Assembly (NCBI RefSeq): GCF_001507545.1
Contig: NZ_LQBP01000002.1
Location: 471,048-535,047, forward strand
Direction: 5' to 3'
DNA from: Ruegeria profundi
Lineage (GTDB): Bacteria > Pseudomonadota > Alphaproteobacteria > Rhodobacterales > Rhodobacteraceae
Length of the DNA stretch: 64,000 nt
The translations under genes were made by a program, and so were the position numbers. Below are positions 9,761 through 18,083 of this stretch, one piece after another; the stretch's first letter is position 1, and every line of letters begins with the position of its first letter. The notes beneath the pieces are model-generated. The model had not been told where the DNA came from. It saw nothing but the letters and a program-made list of their open reading frames with translations, and made no database searches.

Positions 9761-10945
9761 CTATATGAGTGCATCCATGGTGATTAAATCCCACAACCTC
9801 ACCAGGAAATTGTGTTCCTCCATCACGGAATTCCAGATTGCGATTTGCCCTTGCCGGGTCTCGTAACTACCGCCTTCGCGACGTTCGCCGGGTAAGTAGA
9901 CGACGTTGCCAAAGGCATCATGTATTTTCGAAACGGCCGGCTCTCCGCCATACCAGAAATTCCATTCATTGACAGAAAGGTTTTTGCGTACCGCATCCGG
10001 AGCAACCATGTATGCGCCATTGCGGGCCATGATTGCACCAGCCGGGCCCGACAACCACCAGTTCAAATAGGCGTATGCAAGCTCTTCCGTGCGCTTATCC
10101 ATTTTCTGCGAAAGCGCCATACCTCCGCACCATCCCCGATACCCTTCCGAAGGAGAACACATCCGAATTGGTATGCCTTTTGCCTTTTGAGACAGATAGT
10201 TCGACCACCACATTGTCGACAGCGTGGCGCCGTTATCGGGGCTGGGTGTTCTGTCAGTCCAGAAACCAGCAAAATGACCCGCAAGTTGATATTGCTTGAC
10301 CAACCGGATGAAGCTTTTGATTTCGTTTAAGGTCAAATTGCCGGGGTTGTCACAAAGAAACTCACCCCGCGCACGCAAAGCCAGTAGAAGGTCGGGCACA
10401 CCAATGGCGGCGTCTGCCTGAATAGCGACGCGACCGCGCCATTGTTCAGATAAAAGATCTCCCCAACTGGTAGGTTCGGGTACGGAGCTTTCTCCTACGA
10501 TTGCAAAACTGTCGGCGTTGTAGACTGTCGGCAGCATCGAAATACGCCCAGAGACAGCGCTTCCTAATTCGCCATTTTCCTGCACATAAAGCCGGTCCAG
10601 AGGTGTTCCGCTTGGTACATGGCTGTTTGGCTCGGGGCGCAATACAGCCCAGTTGCTTACCTGGTCCCAACACTTGATCCGGGCCACATCAATCGGGCGC
10701 AGTGACCTTGCTGGCCATACCAGGTCAAGATCGTGAAACCACTGATCGTAGATATCAAAACTGTCTGGCGCCAGCACGCCTCGACGTTGTGACTTGATCC
10801 CATCCAAAGCGGTAAACTCCAGACGGATCCCCAGATCGGCCTCGGCAGAGGCATGAATCGTATCGATCAGCGTCACGCCAGTACCCAACACGCGAAGCAC
10901 CGCCGGAGTGGTGTTCACAAAGGGCGTTGTCACTGGCTCAGACAT
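9761..10945 (-). CDS. PotD-like extracellular solute-binding protein homologue without a signal peptide
   Basis: This 394-residue protein has the two-lobed spermidine/putrescine-binding fold. Recognisable parts are LPTVYNADSFAIVGE, a WGDLLSEQWRGRVAI segment and the C-terminal YAYLNWWLSGPAGA. The N terminus (MSEPVTTPFVNTTPAVLRV) is polar and has no signal peptide, although a good ribosome site (GGCGGAG) fixes this start. No permease or ATPase of a polyamine transporter is nearby. It follows the CobW gene by 15 bases in the same operon. It may be cytoplasmic, acting as a ligand-binding or accessory protein. That is inference. Confidence 0.75.
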   Translation of the reverse strand: MSEPVTTPFVNTTPAVLRVLGTGVTLIDTIHASAEADLGIRLEFTALDGIKSQRRGVLAPDSFDIYDQWFHDLDLVWPARSLRPIDVARIKCWDQVSNWAVLRPEPNSHVPSGTPLDRLYVQENGELGSAVSGRISMLPTVYNADSFAIVGESSVPEPTSWGDLLSEQWRGRVAIQADAAIGVPDLLLALRARGEFLCDNPGNLTLNEIKSFIRLVKQYQLAGHFAGFWTDRTPSPDNGATLSTMWWSNYLSQKAKGIPIRMCSPSEGYRGWCGGMALSQKMDKRTEELAYAYLNWWLSGPAGAIMARNGAYMVAPDAVRKNLSVNEWNFWYGGEPAVSKIHDAFGNVVYLPGERREGGSYETRQGQIAIWNSVMEEHNFLVRLWDLITMDALI

Positions 10946-10960
10946 TCTTCACTCCGCCCG

Positions 10961-11926
10961 TTACGATACCTTTACGTTCAAGAAAGCTTCGAAAGAAGCG
11001 CGCAATCGAACCATATCGAGATCACGCGCAATGAATACGAGGTGCGACTTTTGATTGGAAGCGATTTCACTGTCAAGATGACGCGGGTGATGCAGCGTGT
11101 GTCCAACGCCATCAATCAGAACAACCCCTTCTTGCGTTTTCAACAAGCATTTTACGCGCAGAAGATTGGCACCGTGTCGTTGGATCACAGCAGACAGCCA
11201 GACTACAAAAGATGTCCAGTCCAGTGACGTGTCAAAAGTCAGGCCAAGGGTCGCCGCCCCGGTACCGTCGCGATGGGCCGACCCGGGAAACTGCAGGCTG
11301 TTCAGGTCGATGCTCGAACTGGACGTAATATCAGCGAACGTCAGATTTTGCTGGGCGTCCAGTTGTCGTGCGACCGGGTTGATCAAACTTAGCCGTAGCT
11401 GCAGGTCCGGCAGTAAAGCTTCCGGAACAAGATCTGTTTTTGATATCAGGATCGTGCTGGCTGCGGCCACTTGCGCGACCCATTCAGGCTGATCAGCATG
11501 CAAAGATGCACCGTTCATTACGTCGACCACGGTAACAACATCCTGCAAGACGACCTGGTTATGCAGCACTGGGTCGAAAGTTAGCGTGGAAAGGATCTGT
11601 GATGGATCGGCCAGCCCGGTGGTTTCTATTACAATTCGGTCAAATTGAGGGATTTCGCCGCAGTGGGCCCGAGTTAACAAATTCAGAATCGCGTCTTTCA
11701 GTTCCCCGCGAATCTGGCAGCAGACGCACCCTGAGTTGAGCAGCACAGTGTCCGGCGCAATTTCCCCGACCAATATGTGATCAATGCCAACCTCACCAAA
11801 TTCATTCACAAGAACTGCGACCCGGTCGGCAGTTTCACTCTGCAACGCAGCTGAGAGCCATGTCGTTTTTCCTGCACCCAGAAAACCTGTCAGAAGAGTG
11901 ATTGGAACAAGAGACCGTTGGCTCAT
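10961..11926 (-). CDS. CobW/COG0523-family metallochaperone GTPase
   Basis: A 321-residue G3E GTPase. Walker A GFLGAGKT is at residues 14-21, the metal-binding CVCC at 67-70, the switch-like ETTGLADPSQ follows, and SKTD serves as the base-recognition motif. The CobW C-terminal domain begins near residue 225. These proteins deliver zinc or another metal to client enzymes. Here the likely clients are the metal-dependent hydrolases of the same operon. The start at 11926 has GGAGG upstream and overlaps the stop of the preceding gene by four bases (ATGA), so the two are coupled. Confidence 0.87.
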   Translation of the reverse strand: MSQRSLVPITLLTGFLGAGKTTWLSAALQSETADRVAVLVNEFGEVGIDHILVGEIAPDTVLLNSGCVCCQIRGELKDAILNLLTRAHCGEIPQFDRIVIETTGLADPSQILSTLTFDPVLHNQVVLQDVVTVVDVMNGASLHADQPEWVAQVAAASTILISKTDLVPEALLPDLQLRLSLINPVARQLDAQQNLTFADITSSSSIDLNSLQFPGSAHRDGTGAATLGLTFDTSLDWTSFVVWLSAVIQRHGANLLRVKCLLKTQEGVVLIDGVGHTLHHPRHLDSEIASNQKSHLVFIARDLDMVRLRASFEAFLNVKVS

Positions 11927-12240
11927 TTCCCATCCTCCGCACAAGGGAAGTTCGCTTCGTCCAATGGGTCGAAGCTGTTACCGAATTCTGTCTCCAGCGC
12001 GGCCCATACTTCTGTTACGTTGCTGACAATGGCCGTATGGCCGGTCATATTTCGTAGGACGTAACTTTGACCCTGCCAATCTGAAAGTTGAATGCGTCTG
12101 TGGGCCAGCATCCGATTTACTGCGGCAATTCGATCAGCACGATCTCGACGCCGTTGCACCGGATCTGCCGAAGCGCCTGTTTCACGCCCTGCGGCACTCC
12201 AGTGATTGTCTGTACCAAATATTCCGCATAATCCGCACAT
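11923..12240 (-). CDS. Small conserved-looking protein starting MCGLCGIFG, function unknown
   Basis: A 105-residue protein that I do not recognise by function. Its N terminus, MCGLCGIFGTDNHW, recalls the Cys2 nucleophile motif of class II glutamine amidotransferases. The protein is far too short for that domain and the rest does not match it. The two cysteines (C2, C5), H13 and C100 could bind metal. It is translationally coupled to the CobW metallochaperone (ATGA overlap), which suggests a partner role in metal delivery or enzyme maturation. The operon position, 54 bases after the deacetylase, supports it being a real gene. Confidence 0.7.
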   Translation of the reverse strand: MCGLCGIFGTDNHWSAAGRETGASADPVQRRRDRADRIAAVNRMLAHRRIQLSDWQGQSYVLRNMTGHTAIVSNVTEVWAALETEFGNSFDPLDEANFPCAEDGK

Positions 12241-12261
12241 ATTATGGTCCTCTGTACCGGA

Positions 12262-12284
12262 CAGGCGGGTCGCGGTCCCGCCTG
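12262..12284 (-). other. Intercistronic hairpin between deacetylase and MCGLCG genes
   Basis: CAGGCGGG and CCCGCCTG form an eight-pair stem with a seven-base loop. Further GGG/TCC complementarity outside lengthens it with one mismatch. It lies between a stop at 12295 and a start at 12240 on the minus strand and has no T-tract. It probably tunes stability or read-through between the catabolic enzymes and the downstream accessory genes. Confidence 0.5.
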
Positions 12285-12294
12285 CCCGATTTGA

Positions 12295-13176
12295 TCACGA
12301 CTTGCGTGGCGCTCGTGCGTTGTAGTCGTCAGCGATCTCGTCGAAGGTGGCCCATTGCACGCCCTCGTGGCTGTTGATGTATTCGATCAGCCGCTCATGC
12401 ATCAGCAGAACCTGTGGACGGCCCGAAACATCAGGGTGAATGGTCATGGTGAAAACGGCATAGTCGTTTTCGCGGTAGACGTAATCGAACTGATCCTTCC
12501 ACATTTGCTCAATATCGCGCGGATTGACGAAACCGTGGCTGTTCGGCGATTTTTTAATGAACATCATCGGCGGCAGATCATCCAGATACCAGTTGGCAGG
12601 GATTTCGATCAGGTCGGTTTCCTCGCCCCGCTCCAGCGGCTTCATCCAGCTATCGGGATGCTGGCTATAGTCGATCTTGGTCCAGCTATCGCCGACCCGC
12701 ACCCGGTAGGGGTGAAAATCATTGTGCATCAGCGAGTGGTCGTATTTGATCCCGCGTTCCAGCAGCAGTTCGTTGGTGACATTCGAGAACTCCCACCACG
12801 GTGCAACGTAACCGGTCGGGCGTTTGCCGCTCAGGGCTGTTGCCAGCTCAATCGACTTGTCGAGGATGGCCGTTTCCTGCTCTCGGGTCATCGCAATTGG
12901 GTTTTCATGCGAATAGCCGTGTATGCCGATTTCGTGACCTGCCTTGGCAACCGCGGCCATTTCCTCGGGGAAGGTCTCAATCGAGTGGCCCGGAATGAAC
13001 CAGGTTGTCTTGATGCCATATTTTTCGAACAGTTTCAGCAATCTCGGCGAACCGACTTCACCCGCGAACATCCCGCGCGAGATGTCGTCAGGCGAATCCT
13101 CACCGCCATATGAACCGAGCCAGCCGGCAACGGCATCGACATCCACGCCATAAGCGACAAAAATTTTCTTTGTCAT
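12295..13176 (-). CDS. Polysaccharide deacetylase-fold hydrolase (CE4; PuuE/HpPgdA-like)
   Basis: This 293-residue NodB-type hydrolase begins [15 protein letters not shown], where the second Asp of the DVDAV stretch is the CE4 metal aspartate region. IHGYSHENP carries the paired histidines, and TGYVAPWWE the typical RPP-like loop. [11 protein letters not shown] holds the late histidine. This subgroup includes HpPgdA and the cofactor-independent allantoinase PuuE, which open amide rings rather than deacetylate sugars. Beside an amidase and an NCS1 permease, ring-amide or ureido hydrolysis is more likely than cell-wall work. It lies 11 bases after the amidase. Confidence 0.82.
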   Translation of the reverse strand: MTKKIFVAYGVDVDAVAGWLGSYGGEDSPDDISRGMFAGEVGSPRLLKLFEKYGIKTTWFIPGHSIETFPEEMAAVAKAGHEIGIHGYSHENPIAMTREQETAILDKSIELATALSGKRPTGYVAPWWEFSNVTNELLLERGIKYDHSLMHNDFHPYRVRVGDSWTKIDYSQHPDSWMKPLERGEETDLIEIPANWYLDDLPPMMFIKKSPNSHGFVNPRDIEQMWKDQFDYVYRENDYAVFTMTIHPDVSGRPQVLLMHERLIEYINSHEGVQWATFDEIADDYNARAPRKS

Positions 13177-13187
13177 TTCATTCTCCC

Positions 13188-14534
13188 TTACGTGTTTAAG
13201 ATTGGATGGGTAAGTGCGGGAACGAGCCGTTCGGCTTGGGACAGCAGCCCATCGTCATTTCCGGACGCGGCCGATAGCAGGATCGAACCCTCGACCCGGC
13301 CACCCGCGTCGCGCAGCGGCACAGCAAGACCGGGCCAGTCCAAAAGGCTGCCGACCATTGTGGCGGCCAGCAATCTGGCGTTCAGTTCCTGTGCCGCGTC
13401 TGGGTCGTTCTGGTAAACAGGTAATGAATGGCGCAGCGAGGGTACTGTAGGAAAGGCGAGCAGCCTGTTCCCGATCTCGGCGCGGGCGGCAGAAATCAAC
13501 TGTTCCCGCTTGTGCAGGTAACCGGCATATTGCGCGTCGCTGAGAACCGGTGCTTGCTCTAGCCGCGCGCGGATCATCGGATCAATCTTATTGGCCTGTG
13601 CGCTGGCAAGCAGATCTGCATATTTCCGCCTAGCCTCGATTGCGACCAACGGCCCCTCAGAGGCGGTCAAGACACGCAGCTCATCAACCGATTTCAGACG
13701 CGCAGGACGCACAGTCCATCCAGCCGCTGTGATACGGCCAAGCGCCGCCTCATAGGCTGCAGAAACATCCTGCCCCCAAGCCGGCCCTAAGGAATCTGAA
13801 AGGTCCAGTATTTCGGTCTTCGCTGCGTCGGGTTTTGGGGTCGGTTGGATGCTCAGAACTTGATCGGCCGAACGCAGCACGTCAAAGGACCGCGCCAGCG
13901 TGCCAACGGTATCAAGAGTCCGGGACAGCTCGTGAACACCAGCTCTGTCATAACGGTTCGAACTGGGTTTGAAGCCATAAATGCCGTTCAGCGCCGCAGG
14001 CAGTCGGATGGAACCTGAGGTGTCCGTTCCGACCCCCAGATCAGCCAGACCAGCCGCAACCAGAACTGCGGATCCTGACGTTGACCCCCCCGGCAGCAGC
14101 GGGACCGTCTCCGATAAGGCCGATGGTGGCGTGCCGAAATGCGGATTGATGCCAAGGCCTGAGAAGGCGAATTCCGACAGCCCGGTCCGTGCAAGAGATA
14201 CTCCTCCGGCCGCCTCAAGTAACGCGACACAACGCGCGTCCTGCATCGCCGGTGGCGCAGATTTGCGCAGCTCCGATCCGCAAGTGGTCACCTGCCCCTT
14301 CTGATCTATGATGTCCTTCCAAACGACACGCATCCCGTCCAAAGGCCCCAATGACCGGCCATGAGCGGCCCGTTCCTCAGCCTGCGTTGCCAGCTTCATC
14401 GCGCGATCTGCCGTGATGGCGGTGCAGGCGCCTGAGACCTTCCAGCTTTCCAGCGCCCGCAGCGCAGCGACGGTCTGGTCGGTCGCCGAGGCTGTCTTTG
14501 CCTCGGCTGGGTGATGTTCGTGAAATACTGTCAT
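13188..14534 (-). CDS. Amidase-signature hydrolase
   Basis: A 448-residue amidase-signature enzyme. The Ser-cisSer-Lys triad is visible as K73 (VWKDI), S151 (PGGSTSG) and S175 (DTSGSIR). Members hydrolyse amides such as allophanate, aspartyl-tRNA amide or carbamoyl compounds. The protein lacks the C-terminal extension of AtzF and is not a GatA, because no gatB or gatC is near. The start at 14534 has GGAGA seven bases upstream; the ATG 12 bases earlier overlaps that site. It lies between the NCS1 permease and the CE4 hydrolase, which suggests sequential breakdown of an imported amide. Confidence 0.85.
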   Translation of the reverse strand: MTVFHEHHPAEAKTASATDQTVAALRALESWKVSGACTAITADRAMKLATQAEERAAHGRSLGPLDGMRVVWKDIIDQKGQVTTCGSELRKSAPPAMQDARCVALLEAAGGVSLARTGLSEFAFSGLGINPHFGTPPSALSETVPLLPGGSTSGSAVLVAAGLADLGVGTDTSGSIRLPAALNGIYGFKPSSNRYDRAGVHELSRTLDTVGTLARSFDVLRSADQVLSIQPTPKPDAAKTEILDLSDSLGPAWGQDVSAAYEAALGRITAAGWTVRPARLKSVDELRVLTASEGPLVAIEARRKYADLLASAQANKIDPMIRARLEQAPVLSDAQYAGYLHKREQLISAARAEIGNRLLAFPTVPSLRHSLPVYQNDPDAAQELNARLLAATMVGSLLDWPGLAVPLRDAGGRVEGSILLSAASGNDDGLLSQAERLVPALTHPILNT

Positions 14535-14546
14535 GATGTTCTCCAT

Positions 14547-14571
14547 GGGCGGGTGTGGTCTGCACCCGCCC
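14547..14571 (-). other. Intercistronic hairpin between NCS1 permease and amidase genes
   Basis: GGGCGGGTG and CACCCGCCC pair perfectly over nine bases with a seven-base loop. It starts 14 bases after the permease stop and ends just before the amidase ribosome site, and no T-tract follows. It could stabilise the permease message or attenuate read-through. Confidence 0.6.
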
Positions 14572-14584
14572 GGATTGACCCGAC

Positions 14585-16093
14585 TTACAAGTCTTCGCGG
14601 GCGACCGCATCCGCTGGAATGTCCGCGGTTCTGACCCGCTGCATTCCGCTTTCCGACGTGTAGACCCAGTTCATGTTCACCGATGTCGCAAGGTATTTCT
14701 CATCGTCCGGGTCTTTGATCTCGGCCTGATCATGACGCGGCAGAATCCAGACTTTCATCAGTATGAAATACACAACCATCGCAGTCGGGAAGCCAACGAC
14801 ATAGGCGTATTGGATGAAATACAGTGCCAGTCCACCGCCAACGACCCAGGCAATCAGACCCGCCGGGTTCCAGCCGCCAAAGTAACGGAACTGGCCGTGT
14901 TCACGGTACAGTTCGGGTACGTTAAGGCGGCGACCCCGGATCAGGAAATAGTCGCAAACCATGATACCACCCACTGCAGAAAGCATTGCCCCATACATGC
15001 CAAGATAGGTGAACAGATGGTTCAGGATGAGCCAGGGCATAGTGAGTGTGCCAACGATACCCGCAATCAAGATACCCATCGCATAGGTGATACGCGGTGC
15101 GCCAGCGTTCACGAAGGTCAGCGCGGCAGGGATCAGGTTTGCGCTGGTGTTGGTGGACCATTGCGCCAGGATTACCATCACCAGCAAAACAATCAGCGTT
15201 ATCCCGGTCCCCTGCTCCTGAATGACGTTGATCGGATTCCAGTCACCGGTCGCGATAAATGAAACTGCCCCGATCAGCGCGATCCAACTCTGCGCCACCG
15301 GCAGCGCGATGAACTGCGCCATGAAAATATTGCGGTTGCGCCGAAAGAAGCTTTTCTCGCCACCTTCAGTCTTCAAAAACCGGGTAATATTCGGGATATC
15401 CACTGCAAGCGGCGACCAGAATGCCATGTTGGCCACGAAGAGCGCGATAATGCTCATTTCCCCATCGCCGGCAAAGGTCCAGATGTTGTGTCCACCTGCC
15501 GCAGCAACGTTCTCGAGGGTGAAATACATCCAGATCGAAATCGCGATGATCGCGGGCGCCGCAATACTGGCAAGCAGCTGAACGGCCCGGATACCCATAG
15601 CGGTATTGATGATCTGAACCAGTCCGAAAACGATATACCAGAATACCCAGCTGTCAAACCCGCCGAAGTAGGACACGATACCGTTTAGCGCGAGCGCTCC
15701 GAGGTAGGTCTGAATGCCGAACCAAGCAGCCGCCACGATCCCTCGTGTGACCGAAGGTAAATGTGTGCCAACAGTGCCAAACGGTGCCCGCAGATAGACA
15801 GCAAAGCTGATGCCGTGCTCGGTGCCAATATCCGCCGTGAGCGCCATTACCAGACCTAGCGTAAGGTTAGCGAGAAATATCGTGGCGATCACCGTTGTCA
15901 GGGGCAGCCCGGCGACCCCGCCCGCACCCAACTGGAACGTTGCGATGATCACCGCCATACCAATCCAAATCCACACATATCCCAGTCCACCAATCGTCCG
16001 CTGATTCAGCCAGACCGGTAGAATGGACTCCTCTAGTAGATGCGATCTTTCATCTGAATACGGGTTCTGCTCCGTCGCTTCGGAAAGTGCCAT
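14585..16093 (-). CDS. NCS1-family nucleobase/allantoin/hydantoin cation symporter
   Basis: A 502-residue inner-membrane transporter with about 12 hydrophobic spans between residues 35 and 460. The NWNP-like entrance is replaced by VWLNQRTIGGLGYVWIW. The NCS1-type NxxxNxxA segment appears as STNTSANLIPAAL, and DYFLIRGRRLNVPELY near residue 395 is a strong NCS1 hallmark. Such proteins import uracil, cytosine, allantoin, hydantoins or thiamine with sodium or protons. The GGAGG ribosome site sits just before the start. It heads the minus-strand operon and faces a GntR regulator. Confidence 0.88.
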   Translation of the reverse strand: MALSEATEQNPYSDERSHLLEESILPVWLNQRTIGGLGYVWIWIGMAVIIATFQLGAGGVAGLPLTTVIATIFLANLTLGLVMALTADIGTEHGISFAVYLRAPFGTVGTHLPSVTRGIVAAAWFGIQTYLGALALNGIVSYFGGFDSWVFWYIVFGLVQIINTAMGIRAVQLLASIAAPAIIAISIWMYFTLENVAAAGGHNIWTFAGDGEMSIIALFVANMAFWSPLAVDIPNITRFLKTEGGEKSFFRRNRNIFMAQFIALPVAQSWIALIGAVSFIATGDWNPINVIQEQGTGITLIVLLVMVILAQWSTNTSANLIPAALTFVNAGAPRITYAMGILIAGIVGTLTMPWLILNHLFTYLGMYGAMLSAVGGIMVCDYFLIRGRRLNVPELYREHGQFRYFGGWNPAGLIAWVVGGGLALYFIQYAYVVGFPTAMVVYFILMKVWILPRHDQAEIKDPDDEKYLATSVNMNWVYTSESGMQRVRTADIPADAVAREDL

Positions 16094-16272
16094 TCTGTGT
16101 CCTCCAGCACATTAATGATTTTTCGTATTCATAAGATCGTTTTTTAAAAAAGAGAAGTCTTTTGTTTTGTGATCTGGCCCCTTAGGATATTGAGCGGCGA
16201 GAGGCTTAGCGCTCTGCAAGTTCCAGCCGACGGCCAGAATTTCAGGGCAAAACGCAAAGGTTTGGTAAGAAT

Positions 16273-17289
16273 TTGTCGATAATTCCCAGATACATATCGA
16301 TCTCTCAGGCAATCAGGGACGCCATCAAAGCCGGTCGGCTGGAGACCGGTCAAGTTCTGACCGAAGAACCTTTGGCACGACATTTTGATGCCAGCAGAAC
16401 CACCATCCGAAAGGCGCTAGCCGAGCTTCACACGACGCAATTAATCACGCGTTTCGACGGCCGCGGCTTTCTTGTCGGAAGTGATTCTTCCGCCCCTCCG
16501 CGCCGAGATTCGATCGAGCGGGCCTTGTTTGACTCGAAGACAAGTGGCACGATCCCACGGGCCGTTTCCAACACTGACCAAATGCTGCCAGTCCTGCGCG
16601 AAGAACTGATACGCGCCCTACCCTTTGGCCCTTTGCAAATTAACGAAGTGCGGCTAACCGATCGTTTTTCCGTCAGCCGGTCAGTCGTCCGTGACATGCT
16701 TTCCCAGCTTCGTAGTTCCGGCATTGTCGAGAAGAGTGAGCGCTCAAAATGGGTGCTCCCGGTTTTGACCGCTTTAGATGTGCGCAACCACTATCAATTG
16801 CGCATCTTGCTTGAGCCTGTCGCCCTTGCAGAGGCCGCGCCGCGGATCGAAAAATCACACATTGATAGCGCCCTCGCCTTTGCCAAGGAACTTAACAGCC
16901 AGGAAGCTGAACCAAGCGCGGCTGCCCTTTCGGAATTAGAGAATGCGCTGCATGTTCAGGCGCTGTCCGGCTGCACGAACACCCATCTGCTCAAGGTCCT
17001 CCAAAAATCGCGCCTGGTCCTGGCAATCAATGAGATGTTTCGCCTCCTTCTTGGCCGGTCTCCTGCAGCAGGCCGTCTTATTCAAGAACACATCTCGGTT
17101 CTCGAAGCACTAGCGCGCAACGAAACGGCGAATGCAGCTTCACTGCTGGAACTTCATCTTCTGGAAGCACGGGAGCGGACATGCAGAAGGCTACAAACTC
17201 TATCTGTTTTGCCGTCGCCAAAACTGCCAAGCTATCTGACCCAGGGAACGGTTTCGATAAACCAAACAGCATTGCTTAAAGAGAAATAG
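16273..17289 (+). CDS. GntR-family regulator with two winged-helix domains and an FCD-like domain
   Basis: A 338-residue regulator with an unusual layout. The first GntR winged helix is at about residues 5-68 (ISQAIRDAIKAGRLETGQ, then SRTTIRKALAELHTTQLI). A second lies at about 105-165 (LREELIRALPFGPLQINE, then SVSRSVVRDMLSQLRSSG). The C-terminal FCD-like all-helical domain starts near 170 (VRNHYQLRILLEPVALAEAA). The start is TTG, because no ATG or GTG fits the frame. It is divergent from the NCS1 permease across a 179-base spacer and probably represses that operon. Confidence 0.83.
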   Translation: MSIIPRYISISQAIRDAIKAGRLETGQVLTEEPLARHFDASRTTIRKALAELHTTQLITRFDGRGFLVGSDSSAPPRRDSIERALFDSKTSGTIPRAVSNTDQMLPVLREELIRALPFGPLQINEVRLTDRFSVSRSVVRDMLSQLRSSGIVEKSERSKWVLPVLTALDVRNHYQLRILLEPVALAEAAPRIEKSHIDSALAFAKELNSQEAEPSAAALSELENALHVQALSGCTNTHLLKVLQKSRLVLAINEMFRLLLGRSPAAGRLIQEHISVLEALARNETANAASLLELHLLEARERTCRRLQTLSVLPSPKLPSYLTQGTVSINQTALLKEK

Positions 17290-17429
17290 GTTTATTTTCT
17301 GCTTCGGATCGCAAGCCGATTTCCATCAGAAACGATCAACTTCTCATTCAGGCGTTCGGGGAAGACCATTTTCGCCGGGACCGCTGCAATAGATTGAGCA
17401 GATAGCAGCGTGCCTGACGCTCTTTTGTT

Positions 17430-18020
17430 TCAGGCGATACCCATCGGTTCCAGATGGAAGGCGGCGTTGCCGACCCAATCAGCCAAAGTGGTCCGGTGAA
17501 TTTCGATGCCTGCACAAATCAGGATCCGGGATTGCCTGTAAAGCGGACAGTGATCCGCATATTTTGACACCCATTGACCGGCAGGCGATTTGGCAAAGCC
17601 AAATCTGCCGAGGGGACACATGCGCAATGGTGGCCTCGGTCGGCATCCCACATGGGATCAGGTGCGCCGGAGCGGGTGCTTGGACGATGCCTTCTTCGCA
17701 GGAACGGCAGGCATATTGCGGGCGGCGGGTGACGACCACGCGGAGCTGGGCGATTACGACATCAAGCCGCTCGCTGACATCCTCGCCAATCACATGCCGG
17801 TCAGCGCCAAAACAGCACACCGTGCTGACCAGCTCGGTCACCTCTTCGATGCGCGGCAAATCTTTGGGCAATGATACCCGGTTGGACTTGCGTGGCGTCG
17901 GGGTTCGCGTCCGCGTGACAAGCGGATTGGCTTCGCCATCGGCCTCGACCCGAGCAATCCCGGTTTCGATGTCTTCCAGAGCGCACTCGAACCGGTCTGG
18001 ATCAACCTTTTAGGATATGC
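17430..18020 (-). pseudogene. IS66-family transposase (TnpC) fragment
   Basis: Three overlapping minus-strand frames hold consecutive IS66 TnpC pieces. These are a linker with basic residues (about 17838-18020), then LPKDLPRIEEVTELVS through HVIGEDVSERLDVVIAQ and YACRSCEEGIVQAPAPA (17580-17871). After a frameshift come SKYADHCPLYRQSR and TTLADWVGNAAF (17440-17570). The catalytic DDE domain and the N-terminal end are missing. It is a dead fragment lying behind the chemoreceptor gene. Confidence 0.8.
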
Positions 18021-18083
18021 GGCCATAAACTTGCCACGCAACCGCGGATCAAACCATGTGCAGCGCGGTCCACTTCATACTCT

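Noticed and set aside
12355..13113. 252-codon plus-strand open frame
   Set aside because: It is antisense to the CE4 hydrolase gene, which has all family motifs. The frame has no start site and no recognisable domain.
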